From assembly GCA_038206355.1 (NCBI GenBank), contig JBBRAY010000011.1:23281-87280 (forward strand): a DNA stretch of 64,000 nt, read 5' to 3'. How positions within the stretch are numbered: position 1 is the stretch's first letter; each line of letters opens with the position of its first letter. The notes below the pieces were generated by a model. It ran no database searches. It was not told the origin of the DNA and worked only from the letters and a program-made list of their open reading frames with translations. Made by a program: the position numbers and the translations under genes. Shown piece by piece: positions 33,950-43,765 of the stretch. This DNA comes from JAPLDB01 sp038206355 (lineage in GTDB: Bacteria > Bacteroidota > Bacteroidia > AKYH767-A > 2013-40CM-41-45).

Positions 33950-34840
33950 AGGATTGAATGTTTAAGAAGTTTAATTGAATTATGGTGCAATGATATATGC
34001 GTTTGCTTCCGGCATCAAGCGCCGTTTATTATTTGCAGGTGGTCACTTATTATCCGTGCCATTCTTTAAGGTAATCTTCCTGAAAAGCGGTCTAAAGCGG
34101 TTCATTTTTAATGAATAACCCTGCCTTGCCTGAGGCTAGGCGGGGTATTAACCAGATCCCGAAGTACTTTGACTTCGGGATTAGTTCGACTCAATGATTT
34201 CAGTGCGTCGCCCTTAGCGGCTTCTGAAATCATAGTCTCACTAATGAACTACCCCGCAGCATAGCTGCAAAGTATCTTGTGAAATTCTCGAAAGCCATTA
34301 CCCCCCTTCGCCAAGGCTACGGAGGGTTCTCCTCGCCTTGCCAACTACGCCAAAGCAGCTTCTTCGGCTGCGTAGGCCGTGCATCCCCGCAGCAAGCTGC
34401 GAGGTATTCGGCGAAGGAGAATAAAAGAAGACTAGAAGTGCAAAATGGGGCAGGAGAAGTATTAATCCATAAATGTCAATATGGATGATTCTGTGAGTGA
34501 AAAAAAAAGGACGAGCCAAACCGATGGACAAAATATCCAAAAGTGAATTCCATATACAGGCAATGCATTTAAACACCTGTCGTGAATAACAGATATATGA
34601 AACGGAAACTGAAATATCTTGCTTCAAATCAACGAAGCCACGGCGAAGCAGCCGGAAACATCCGTCAATGAGTCAATGGTCATGAAGTGACCGGAACATC
34701 CGAATACACACTTCACACGTCACAATGTGCACGGATGAGTTATGGGTTTGATGCTTGCAATGCTTGGAAGGAAACCAGGCGCAAGAAGTAGCAGCGTTAA
34801 GCAGCCGTCATTAGGTAATTGGGAACAACCAAGAGGAAGA
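33950..34840. repeat. Palindrome cluster in a long intergenic region
   Basis: Successive inverted repeats occur at 34118-34146 (GCCT/AGGC-rich), 34156-34181 (ATCCCGAAGT arms), 34194-34233 (ATGATTTCAG arms), 34250-34274 (GCAGC/GCTGC core), 34304-34326 (CCCTTCG/CGGAGGG) and 34385-34404 (CCCCGCAGC/GCTGCGAGG). These resemble REP-type intergenic elements of Bacteroidota. Open frames across them (34279-34488 plus, 34298-34627 minus) follow the repeat sequence and are not supported as genes. The rest (34430-34840) shows nothing I recognise. Confidence 0.6.
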
Positions 34841-35449
34841 TCAGTTCAGAATCAACTTCCCTTTTCCAATAATATCACCGTCGCCGATGAGTTTATAAAA
34901 ATATATTCCCTCAGAAATTTTCAGATCTGCCTCAGATATTTCTCCGGTAATATCCAATGACAATACTTTCTCTCCGGAAACAGAATATACCTCCAGATTT
35001 CCATTTGTTGCGTTGCCCATATTTATTGTTACTCTCCCTGAAGCAGGAACAGGATAAATAGATGACAGCCGCAACAGATCAACCGGTGTTATCTGAGTTC
35101 CGCAGGAGACTTCAAAGGAGGCATCCATATGCCCACCGGTATTCGGGTGACAGGTATAATTATATGTTCCAGGAACGGTGGCGATGTAGCTAAATCCTGC
35201 TGTTGTAATATTCGGGGAATCCCAGGAAAGTGCGCCGGCAGGTATCGTGGTAGAGGCTGTAGTATGCGTACCGCTTACCTTAATCCAAGTGATGGTATCA
35301 CCGCAAACAGCCATTGCAACCTGCGGATTAAACCTGTCAGTAGCAGAACTGGTACCTATGGCCTGAATGATTACAATGGTGGCGCTTGCGAAATTAAGTC
35401 CTGCAAAAGAAATAAGCAGTAAGAAGAAAAGAGTAAATTTTTTAATCAT
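34841..35449 (-). CDS. T9SS-secreted cupredoxin (plastocyanin-like) protein
   Basis: The 202-residue protein has a signal peptide (1-23), a single cupredoxin domain (about 24-118) and a T9SS type A sorting domain (about 128-202, with SSIYPVPASGRVTINMG and GIYFYKL). The copper site is readable: one His in the SGTHTTAS segment, then Cys, His and Met in YNYTCHPNTGGHMDASFEV. The spacing C-x-x-x-x-x-x-H/M is as in plastocyanin/pseudoazurin-type proteins. It should be an exported type 1 copper electron carrier, or copper binder, fixed at the cell surface. A TATATTTG -7-like box lies at 35484-35491, 34 bp upstream. No redox partner is nearby. The 266 bp upstream to 35716 hold no gene I can see. Confidence 0.8.
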   Translation of the reverse strand: MIKKFTLFFLLLISFAGLNFASATIVIIQAIGTSSATDRFNPQVAMAVCGDTITWIKVSGTHTTASTTIPAGALSWDSPNITTAGFSYIATVPGTYNYTCHPNTGGHMDASFEVSCGTQITPVDLLRLSSIYPVPASGRVTINMGNATNGNLEVYSVSGEKVLSLDITGEISEADLKISEGIYFYKLIGDGDIIGKGKLILN

Positions 35450-35715
35450 GGGATTTTATTTAATGATGCAAAATAATGAGTGACAAATATAGGATATAAT
35501 AGATAATGCTTTATGGGACAATTAAAGGAAGTTAGGGCATAAATTCCAAATGTTAATGGGGGGGATTAATGAAATTTGAGCTTAATGGATTTGTTTATGA
35601 TACCATACAATATCCGGAAAAAAAGACAGGAGTGACAAAAAACACATTGTAAACCCTTAGGAAAATTAAACCAACACTTAGATTTTTACACTTCTAACCA
35701 CTAACCAAAACCATA

Positions 35716-36666
35716 ATGAAAGCAAAATTACTTGCCCTGTTTTTTGGCATTCTGCCATTGCTGACTTACAGCCAAACGTGCGCCGATCTCACTATCAACG
35801 TAATTACGCCAAATCCTGACACCGCCATCACCTGCGAACCATTCTTGTTAAAATTTGTGGTTCACAATGCAAGCGCCAGCGCAGCGAGCAATGTACAGGT
35901 TGCAATTTTATTCCAGCATTCGGCATGGCTTACAACCATCCCTCTCAGAGATACGATAAGTGGTTCCTACTGGATCTATAATGTTGGACTGATAAATGCG
36001 CATGACAGCAGCATGATATCGGTGTATGTGACATACGACTGCCACAGCGTGCATTCTATAGTCTCTCCTTTTGCTGCAAATCTTGTCATCGATCATGCAC
36101 GCGTTTATTTCGGAGGGGTTTGTTCAACCGATTACAGCTTTTCTTATGGATTGGCGAATCCGTATCTTAATGATAATACGGCATCAATCAGCACATTTTG
36201 GGTTACAGGGAATTCATTTACCTCAAGAGATTTTATTCTTTCCAACAACGGTTCGAGCTTTAACTACTTTAACAAATACTTTTCCTTCAGGGATTCCCTT
36301 GATACGCTCTGCTCGCAGTATTTACTTTTGGACTCGGCAATTCTTTTCAGGAACAACACGCCGCTCGATACATTCGCTGCCAACCTTGCGCATGACGTAG
36401 TTGCTTTTCATTTGGATTCCTTTCCTGTTCATATCAATCAAAGCGATGTGATAAGAGTTCGGGAGCTTTTTCAGGTAATCGGATGTCCGCAACCAGAAGG
36501 TAAAACTTATTTAAGTTACAGGTGGGGATGTTCTTCGGATACCTTATGTGGAAGTACGGATGTTGATTTAAAGATTAAGCGAATAGAGGTGGCATCGCCC
36601 CGTGTGGGCATTACGCGTTTATTGCCGAATCCCGATACGATGCAGCATGTTTGGGAAAACAAATAA
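35716..36666 (+). pseudogene. 5' part of a frameshifted T9SS cargo gene (DUF11-like domain)
   Basis: The frame has a signal peptide (MKAKLLALFFGILPLLTYSQ) and one or more DUF11-like beta-sandwich domains (about residues 25-295: TCEPFLLKFVVHNASASAASNVQV, then DLKIKRIEVASP). It stops at 36666 without a sorting domain. The continuing protein is in the +1 frame from about 36602, where a beta-helix and a sorting domain follow. A signal with no sorting domain, followed directly by a sorting domain with no signal, indicates one gene broken by a frameshift in 36602-36666. A sequencing error cannot be excluded, and a larger deletion at the junction is possible because the linker reads poorly in all frames. 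Confidence 0.7.
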
Positions 36667-38698
36667 AAGCATCCTCACACTGGACGGGGATACGATGGAT
36701 TGTCCGAATACTTTGCCAGCGGTAATTCATGGATACACCAATACGCATGTTTTATTGACAGATGCGGGCAACATCAAGATTGGTAATGGTACACTCAATC
36801 ACAATACATTTATTAATGCGACAAAAGCAATTGATGCGATTCGCACAAATGTCGTAGTCGAAAATGCCGATATTTATATTGATACAAGTATTATTACTCA
36901 TCCTGACTCGGCCACTTTTGGAATCAAGCATGTCGGTTCCGGAGGAGCCGGTGTCGGAGCAGTATATACCCTGACTATTGGAGATTCCATTCCTGAAAAA
37001 GTAACTTTTAAAAACTATGGTTACGGCAGTTACAGTAAATATTTTACGATCAACCAGATTAAGAATAATTTCTTTAATAACTGCGCATACGGCGTCTATC
37101 ACGAAACGGTAAGGGACGGTAATACTTATGTATTATATAATCAATTCAATGGCTGCAAGAAAACCTCAATCTACTGGTATGATATTTCCATCAGCGCCGG
37201 ATATTCGAATATTAACTTCAACAATATCAATTGGGGAGGAACCGATACGACTTATGAAGGAATCCGTCTTGAAAATTTAATGAACTATCATTCGCAGGTC
37301 ACGGTCGTTTACAACAAAATCGCCAAAATTAGAAACGGCATTCACATGCGTAACATGCACAACGTAGATGCGAGCAGCAACAAGATTGAATTTACACAGA
37401 AGATTGATTCCATTGGCGGTGAGCGAAATGGTATTTTATTGGAATCAAGCAGTAGTAACTACTTCGCTGAAAATTACATTTATTCAACCAACACGCCGCA
37501 ACAAAATTGGGAAAAGCGGTTGCGGGGGATAAGTGCTGAGCAAAGTCCGAGCAATACTTTCCGGCATAATGATTTTGAAAAGCTTGGAACGGGATTTCGA
37601 ATCAAGGGAAGTTGCAAGCCGGATTATTTGTATTGTAATCTGTTCGATACTTGTCTTTACAGCCTGTATTACAACAGCAGCGGAAGCTTAGGGGATCAGG
37701 GCACGCCGACTCAACCTTGGGATAATGTATTCCAGTCTAATATTGCTGGTTGGAAAGTTGACGGATTAGGCGGAGGTCATACTCCAAGCAACTGGTATTT
37801 CCGGGGCTGCGACACATGTGCCGGAAATACGTACAGTGTTGTGCCATCCAATCCTTTCATCGTTACTCCTTTTGATTATGTGGATGTTGATGAATACGTT
37901 TGTGATAAAGTTGAGGAAGGCGGTGGACACGGAGGCGAACGGGCACAGGCAATGTCTGCAATTATCGAGAGCGATCCAGATACCGGAGATTTCGCGAATG
38001 AAAAAAACTACATGAATAAATTTACAGTTTTCAGAGCCATCTCTGAAGAGGACTCACTCATGTATCTTGGGTTGTCTTCCGATGCCGTTCTTCAGGATTT
38101 TTATGCAGAACATTCAATTAGTAATATTGGTTTATTTGAGGAGATACGATTGTTTGTGCAAAACGGAGATGCTATTGCGGCCCATGATGAGAATGACGAC
38201 ATCATAGATACAAATCAAATTGAGACGAATAGCAGATTCATAAACCAGATTTATTTCAATGCAGCGCTATCCGATACTTTTTCTTTAGATAGTGTTCAAA
38301 GAATAGCCGTGGAAGATATTGCTTATCAAAGTCCAATGGCTGGTGGAGAAGCCGTTTATCGCGCTCGTGCAATGCTACGCCTGGATTTAAGAGATGATGA
38401 AGATACAGGCTTACGACTTGCACAAAAGGGTGAACATCTAGCAAGAAAATCGGATAACAAATTCCGCGTCTATCCGGTTCCTTGCCGAGACTTCTTTCTG
38501 ATTAAAAACAATGACGGGCAGGCAAAAGAAATTCATTACTCCATTACTGATGCCTCGGGTCGTCTGATAATGATGGCAGACAGAAAAATCCACGAGGATA
38601 TTTTGTTGTCCAGTGTAAGGCTCATGGAAGGTATTTATCGCCTGGAAATAACAACTGAAAATGTTTCAGAAACATATAAACTGATAATCATTCATTAA
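36602..38698 (+). pseudogene. 3' part of the same gene: right-handed beta-helix plus T9SS sorting domain
   Basis: The frame contains a parallel beta-helix (about residues 25-420) with repeated short strands and Asn ladders such as GNGTLNHNTFINATKAI, IKNNFFNNCAYGVYHE, NGIHMRNMHNVDASSNKIEF and GILLESSSSNYFAENYIYS. Then follow an acidic linker helix region (about 440-610) and a T9SS type A sorting domain (RVYPVPCRDFFLI to the end). Helices of this NosD/pectate-lyase-like type usually bind or cleave polysaccharide, but no catalytic site can be named. It lacks a signal peptide, so it depends on the 35716 frame. Nucleotides about 38088-38365 have a diverged copy at 40264-40556. Confidence 0.7.
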
Positions 38699-38707
38699 AC
38701 AACGAAT

Positions 38708-38742
38708 GAGGGCAGTCAATTAAGGCTGCCCTTCTTATCTTT
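38708..38742 (+). terminator. Terminator after the beta-helix gene
   Basis: Arms AGGGCAG (38709-38715) and CTGCCCT (38726-38732) with a ten-base loop precede TTCTTATCTTT. It begins ten bases after the stop and overlaps the -7-like box of the next gene. Confidence 0.7.
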
Positions 38743-38743
38743 G
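38736..38743 (+). promoter_or_regulatory. -7 box four bases before a GTG start
   Basis: TATCTTTG matches TAnnTTTG exactly and ends four bases before the GTG at 38748. The predicted transcript would start at or next to the start codon. No -33 TTG is seen at normal spacing. Confidence 0.4.
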
Positions 38744-38747
38744 TCCT

Positions 38748-40244
38748 GTGAGAATCATAATTACGTTTTTAATATTATTTTCTATTCAGGATATTTCCTT
38801 CGCACAGGATCGAAATTCAGTGTGGTGTTTTGGGGATAGTGCAGGAATTAATTTTGCGAACACGAGCAACCCACTTCCTATTTCATCAATTATGAGAGGA
38901 CGCGGAAGTTGTGTCTCAATCTCTGACAGCAATGGAGATTTACTTTTTTATGCATTTACTCGCGCAGGTATTTTGGGGGATAATACACAGATAATTTCCA
39001 CCAATGATTCTCTGATGCTAAATGGTGGAAATATAGTAGGCCAAGGATGGTATCGAGAACTCGTCATCGTTACAGATCCTTCAGATACAAATAAATATTA
39101 CCTCTTTTCAATCGGCGTCACCAATAGCGGAAGTGAAGGACTCTTCTATTCAAGGATTGATATGAACCAAAACAATGGCTTTGGCACTGTTGTTCAAAAA
39201 AACGTGCAATTGCTGCCTTACCAAATGCAGGATGGTATACAGGCAATAAAGCATGGCAACGGCCGCGACTGGTGGATCATTTGTCACAGATGGGATATTG
39301 CCACAAACGAGTTTCACAAATTCCTCGTTACCCCAATAGGGGTTCAGGGCCCTTTTGTCCAAGCTATCGGGGACACAAGCTATGGCGGATTTTTAAATCT
39401 CACATTCTCTAAGAGTGGGAATAAAGTCGCGATTGTTGACTATCACGGATTGTTCGAACTTTTCAATTTTGATAGATGTACAGGAAATTTCTCTCTTGAT
39501 CCGTTTTATACTTATTCGGTCACATCAATGGATCATTACGATTTCTCGCATTCAGCATTTTCTCCGAATGAAAATACACTCTATATTAGTACCAATGAGG
39601 TAGTGTCGTATTTATTCCAGCTTAATCTTTTGGATAGCAATCCTGTTGCAACTAAAGATACTCTATGGATTCAATCATCAATACAGTATGCCGGTGGGCT
39701 TATTAAACTTGCGCCTGATAACAAGATTTATTATGCTTGTAACTGGTACGATGGTTTTCACTTTCCCTATCCTTATCCAGACAGCGCTCATTATCTCGAA
39801 AACGAAAATCTCGGAGTGGTAAACGACCCAAATCAATTAGGGACAGCATGCGACTTTCAGCCTTACAGTTTTTATCTTGGAGGAAAAAGAACATATTGGG
39901 GATTGCCGAACAATCCTGATTATATGCTTGGCCCGGACACGAATAGCATTTGCGATACAGTTCTTGCCATTGAATCGCTAATAGAATATCCTTCCGGCAA
40001 TCTGAATGTATTTTATCATTCAGGCTGGCAACAGCTATTCATCAACGCAAGCGGTTTAAAAGGAAAAAATTGTTCACTCCGTATCTATGACTTGACGGGA
40101 AGAGAAATATTTAGAGAAGAAGGAACACTATTTTCCTCTTATTATACTAGAGATTTAAGCTGCGCTGGTTTTGCAAACGGAATGTACATTGTAAATTTGC
40201 AGACAGAAAAAGAAATGTTGAGCAGCAGGTTTATTATTCATTAG
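38748..40244 (+). CDS. T9SS-secreted beta-propeller-like protein
   Basis: The 498-residue protein begins with GTG. The start is required for the signal peptide (MRIIITFLILFSIQDISFAQ), and no ATG replaces it. Residues about 25-400 carry propeller-like blades: VWCFGDSAGINFAN, LLFYAFTRAGILG, YYLFSIGVTNSGSEGLFYSRI, LTFSKSGNKVAIVDYHGLFELFNFD, SAFSPNENTLYISTN, LAPDNKIYYACN. This pattern is common in Bacteroidota secreted WD40-like proteins. A sorting-domain-like C-terminus (LRIYDLTGREIFREE, then GMYIVNLQT) ends it, although the usual YPNP motif is replaced by YPSGNLNVFY. Ligand unknown. It sits between the broken beta-helix gene and a truncated copy of it, so it was either inserted into or duplicated within that array. 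Confidence 0.75.
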   Translation: MRIIITFLILFSIQDISFAQDRNSVWCFGDSAGINFANTSNPLPISSIMRGRGSCVSISDSNGDLLFYAFTRAGILGDNTQIISTNDSLMLNGGNIVGQGWYRELVIVTDPSDTNKYYLFSIGVTNSGSEGLFYSRIDMNQNNGFGTVVQKNVQLLPYQMQDGIQAIKHGNGRDWWIICHRWDIATNEFHKFLVTPIGVQGPFVQAIGDTSYGGFLNLTFSKSGNKVAIVDYHGLFELFNFDRCTGNFSLDPFYTYSVTSMDHYDFSHSAFSPNENTLYISTNEVVSYLFQLNLLDSNPVATKDTLWIQSSIQYAGGLIKLAPDNKIYYACNWYDGFHFPYPYPDSAHYLENENLGVVNDPNQLGTACDFQPYSFYLGGKRTYWGLPNNPDYMLGPDTNSICDTVLAIESLIEYPSGNLNVFYHSGWQQLFINASGLKGKNCSLRIYDLTGREIFREEGTLFSSYYTRDLSCAGFANGMYIVNLQTEKEMLSSRFIIH

Positions 40245-40263
40245 TATTTTTTTGGTCAGCTAC

Positions 40264-40556
40264 ACTTGTTGCAGAATTTCTATGCAGTACATTCATTGTG
40301 CAATATTGGCCTGTTTGAAGAAGTCCGTCTGTTAATACAGGAAGGGGATGTTGCATCAGCCACCGTTGAAAATGAGGATATTACTGATACGAATCAGATT
40401 GAATCTAACAGTAGATTTATAAATCAAGTTTATTTTGGAGCTGCGCAATACGATGCATTTTTTCTTGATAGCGTTCAACGATTCGCTGTTGAAGACATTG
40501 CAAATCATGCCGCACTACCCGCGTCCATGATGTGCGCGCTGCAATTCTTTTTTTGA
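40264..40556 (+). pseudogene. Truncated paralogue of the beta-helix cargo gene
   Basis: The frame aligns to the linker region of the 36602-38698 protein: LQNFYAVHSLCNIGLFEEVRLL matches LQDFYAEHSISNIGLFEEIRLF, and DTNQIESNSRFINQVYF matches DTNQIETNSRFINQIYF, continuing to VEDIA. After that the frames diverge within 16 residues (a probable frameshift), and no sorting domain follows. The start lacks signal and helix, so it is a relic of a tandem duplication. Confidence 0.8.
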
Positions 40557-41003
40557 GGGATGGTATGCGGAAACCGAATTTCACAAGTTCAAATATAATC
40601 AGATATTATTTCCGTTCTCAAATAAAAATCTTCTGACGTAAAGCTGGTGAGTTACCCACTTTATGAATTAAGCAACACATATTCATCACAATTATTTTTT
40701 GGATAAGCCGAATAACGGCACCGACGCAAAACTGAAATTACCAATTCCGTCAAAATAAATCGCAATAGCTGCGTACTGTTTTGAAAATCAATTCGAGAGA
40801 CAATCTGTGCACCCGGTAAATTCGGAGAAGGAATTCATATGATCTACTAAACAGTGACTCAGTATCCCAAATAAAGGGTTACCGGTTTAACCAACTTCAC
40901 CCACCGGCTCTCACAATGCAACACTTCCCATGTAAGCATCACACTGTTTGAGGTCCAACACCTGCATCAACTTGTCGTTTCATTGCATAACTAATAAATA
41001 ATT
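40557..41003 (+). other. Intergenic, no gene seen
   Basis: About 450 bp without a recognisable open frame, RNA or strong palindrome. The first part may hold more debris of the truncated paralogue, and the last part is the upstream region of the 41004 gene, where I do not see a clean -7 box. Confidence 0.5.
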
Positions 41004-43577
41004 ATGAAAAATAAAATTACACCCCGCTTCTCAGCGATCTTAAATATATTAAGGAACAATATTAAAAAGGCAAGCAAAAAAATTAAATTGTTCCTGTTTT
41101 TTGTTCTGATCACTGCGTCCTCCTTTGCACAGAATGTAAAGGGCTTCTATGTGAATGGCTTCAATAGCATCCTGGGGAATACGACTTCTGAAAACACCTT
41201 ACTAAATTATGCACGGGATAACGGATATAATTATTTGTGCTTATATAGCCTTGGTTCGCTCGACCTGACCAGTTCATCGGTTAAAACCAAGCTTGCAGGT
41301 TTTATCAGCCGTGCGAAAACGGAGTATGGAATCATTCAGGTAGGAGCAGCGGGAGAAATTTATTCCTTCTTCAGCAATTATATTATACCATACAACCAGG
41401 GGAGAAGCAGTGCAACAGAAAAATTTGATGTCTTGAATTTTGAATTTGAATTCTGGATTACATCAACGATCACAGGCCAATACTGCAGCCAATACCTGAC
41501 TCCCGGAGGATTCTCATGCGATACTGCAGGTGCATTTGCTTTTGCAAAAACACAATTTTCACAAATTGATAATGCAGCAGCTGCCAACGGAATGATCTCG
41601 GAGGTTTATTTCGGATGGCCGAATAAAGGACAGATGCAATGGTATGCGCAACGTGCCGACAGAATACTGGTGCATGCCTATCGCACGAGCGACTCTGATA
41701 TTTATTCCTACACAAAAAACAGATTGATTGACATAGCATCTATGAATATTCCCGTAAAAGTGATAATCATTTTTTCGAGTGAATCTTCCTTCATGGGACC
41801 GTGGTTAAATTCGCACCCGATCACCCAACCTTACACGACCTATGCAGCCGCTTTCGCCGCCGAAACAGGATCATGGAAAAATTATATCAGTCTTCAGGGA
41901 TACCAATGGTTTAAATATTCAACGATGCCTGCTACTACAGCACCGGTTACCGCATCCATTACAGCAGGAGGACCAGTAACATTTTGCCCGGGAGGAAGCG
42001 TTGTACTTACGGCCAATTCAGGTACGTCACAAACTTATCAATGGACCAAAAATTCAGTAAACATCAGCGGTGAAACAAACACTATATGTACTGCAACATC
42101 AGCAGGCATATATGCAGTTAAGGTTTCCAAAGGAGGAGTTACTGCAACCTCATCATCTATTACAGTTTCAGTTTCAGCCAACCTGCCACAACCGGTAATC
42201 AGCGCCAACGGCCCACTTTCATTCTGCAATGGTGGTAATGTAAAATTGACTTCAAGCAGTACGACAGGAAACCGTTGGTCGAACAATGCTACCACGCAAT
42301 CCATTACAGTATCCTCAGCAGGTACATACAGTGTAACTGTAACTTCAGGAAGCTGTTCGGCCACTTCTGCCATGACCACAGTTACAACCGGCAGCTCTCT
42401 GCAAGCGCCTACAATTTCTGCAAGCGGGGCGCTTTCATTCTGCCCGGGCGGAAATGTAACACTGACATCAAGCAGCGCAACAGGAAATCTCTGGTCCAAC
42501 AATTCAACAGCACAATCAATTGTGGTGAGTGCGGCTGGAGATTATAACGTTAAAGTAACTTCCGGTGAATGCTCTGCCACTTCTGAAATGACTACGGTTT
42601 CTACATCGAATGCACCTTCAACACCAACAATAACTGTCAACGGATCAACAAAAATTTGTCCGGGAAGCGGAGTCGTATTAACGTCCTCTATTGCTTCTTC
42701 AGGCGGATATACCTGGTCAACCGGAGAAACGACACGTTCCATCATTGCTGATGCCGCCGGATCGTATTGGGTACGCATCGGAATTACAAGTTGCTATGCA
42801 CAATCATCGGGCAAATCAATTACGCTTAAATCGGCGCCTACTACTCCGGTAATTACTGCAAGCGGGTCGACGAATCTTGGTGAAGGTGGTTCTGTGAAAC
42901 TTACTTCGAGCTCCGCTTATACTTATTCATGGGTTGACGGATCTACCACCGGCTCCATCAATGTAAGCACTGCCGGAAACTACAGGGTAACAGTATCAAA
43001 GAAAAACGGATGCAGTGCGACGTCTGCATATAAAGTGGTGACTTCATCAACCTGCACACCACCACCGGTTCCTTCAATTACTTCAACAAGTTCCAACAAT
43101 GTACTTGAAGAAGGGGCAAGTCTTACGCTCAAAGCAAGTCCGTCAGGGGGATATCTTTGGTCGAACGGCGAAACCACGCAATCAATTACTGTCAGCACTG
43201 CAGGAACATTTACCGTTCGTTCTTATAACGCCGGTTATTGCTACTCTACTTCAATGCCTGTTACCATATATATGGCAACTACACTTGCACGATATTTCAA
43301 CGAACCTGCTGAAGAGACGGGAATATCAGCTGTGACTTTATATCCGAATCCTGCGAAGGAAGTGTTTCATATCACTTTCAATTCTGTTCAGGAAGAAATA
43401 TGTCAGTTGAATATTTACGACCTTTCAGGAAGGATTGCAGTCACGAAAAACATTACAGTAACAGAGGGGAACAATACAATAGATCTGAATGCGGGTTCAT
43501 TGAAAGCCGGATTGTACGTGGTACTATTAAATGGTGAACATACCAATGCACAATTAAGACTTACAGTGACTCAATAA
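41004..43577 (+). CDS. T9SS-secreted TIM-barrel-like protein with six Ig-like repeats
   Basis: The 857-residue protein has an unusually long signal region (about 1-41, hydrophobic core LFLFFVLITASSFAQ). Residues about 42-310 look like an eight-stranded barrel: GFYVNGF, YLCLYSLG, IIQVGAAGE, FDVLNFEFEFW, SEVYFGW, RILVHAY, VKVIIIFSSE and SLQGYQWF in order. The fourth strand ends with alternating Glu, where glycoside hydrolases of the GH18 type keep their acid, so an enzyme is plausible but the DxxDxDxE motif is not present. Six Ig-like repeats of 80-90 residues follow (about 315-770, FCPGGNVTLTSSS- and WSNNATTQSITVS-type strands). A T9SS type A sorting domain (LYPNPAKEVF) ends it. A strong terminator follows. 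Confidence 0.75.
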   Translation: MKNKITPRFSAILNILRNNIKKASKKIKLFLFFVLITASSFAQNVKGFYVNGFNSILGNTTSENTLLNYARDNGYNYLCLYSLGSLDLTSSSVKTKLAGFISRAKTEYGIIQVGAAGEIYSFFSNYIIPYNQGRSSATEKFDVLNFEFEFWITSTITGQYCSQYLTPGGFSCDTAGAFAFAKTQFSQIDNAAAANGMISEVYFGWPNKGQMQWYAQRADRILVHAYRTSDSDIYSYTKNRLIDIASMNIPVKVIIIFSSESSFMGPWLNSHPITQPYTTYAAAFAAETGSWKNYISLQGYQWFKYSTMPATTAPVTASITAGGPVTFCPGGSVVLTANSGTSQTYQWTKNSVNISGETNTICTATSAGIYAVKVSKGGVTATSSSITVSVSANLPQPVISANGPLSFCNGGNVKLTSSSTTGNRWSNNATTQSITVSSAGTYSVTVTSGSCSATSAMTTVTTGSSLQAPTISASGALSFCPGGNVTLTSSSATGNLWSNNSTAQSIVVSAAGDYNVKVTSGECSATSEMTTVSTSNAPSTPTITVNGSTKICPGSGVVLTSSIASSGGYTWSTGETTRSIIADAAGSYWVRIGITSCYAQSSGKSITLKSAPTTPVITASGSTNLGEGGSVKLTSSSAYTYSWVDGSTTGSINVSTAGNYRVTVSKKNGCSATSAYKVVTSSTCTPPPVPSITSTSSNNVLEEGASLTLKASPSGGYLWSNGETTQSITVSTAGTFTVRSYNAGYCYSTSMPVTIYMATTLARYFNEPAEETGISAVTLYPNPAKEVFHITFNSVQEEICQLNIYDLSGRIAVTKNITVTEGNNTIDLNAGSLKAGLYVVLLNGEHTNAQLRLTVTQ

Positions 43578-43600
43578 ATATTTCGTTGCAATTCATTTAA

Positions 43601-43633
43601 GATGCTGTTCCATGAAGGAGCAGCATTTTTTTT
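43601..43633 (+). terminator. Terminator of the TIM-barrel cargo gene
   Basis: Arms ATGCTG (43602-43607) and CAGCAT (43621-43626), extended by TCC/GGA across a mismatch, precede a run of eight T. It is 24 bases past the stop. Confidence 0.88.
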
Positions 43634-43765
43634 AATTGCCATATACAAATTGAATGTTACAAATGTCAGCATCAGAAAAAGCTAATAATTAATATACTGT
43701 TTTATGATAAGTGTCAGTGTTTACTTTGGGGGAATATCTACCTTTACACCAATAAATTTCTTTCA

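Noticed and set aside
34298..34627. 110-codon minus-strand frame
   Set aside because: It runs through palindromic intergenic repeats; its C-terminal half only follows the repeat sequence and has no domain or start context.
42038..42502. 154-codon minus-strand frame inside the Ig repeats of the 41004 gene
   Set aside because: Repetition in the antisense frame mirrors the Ig-encoding DNA repeats; no start context and no domain.
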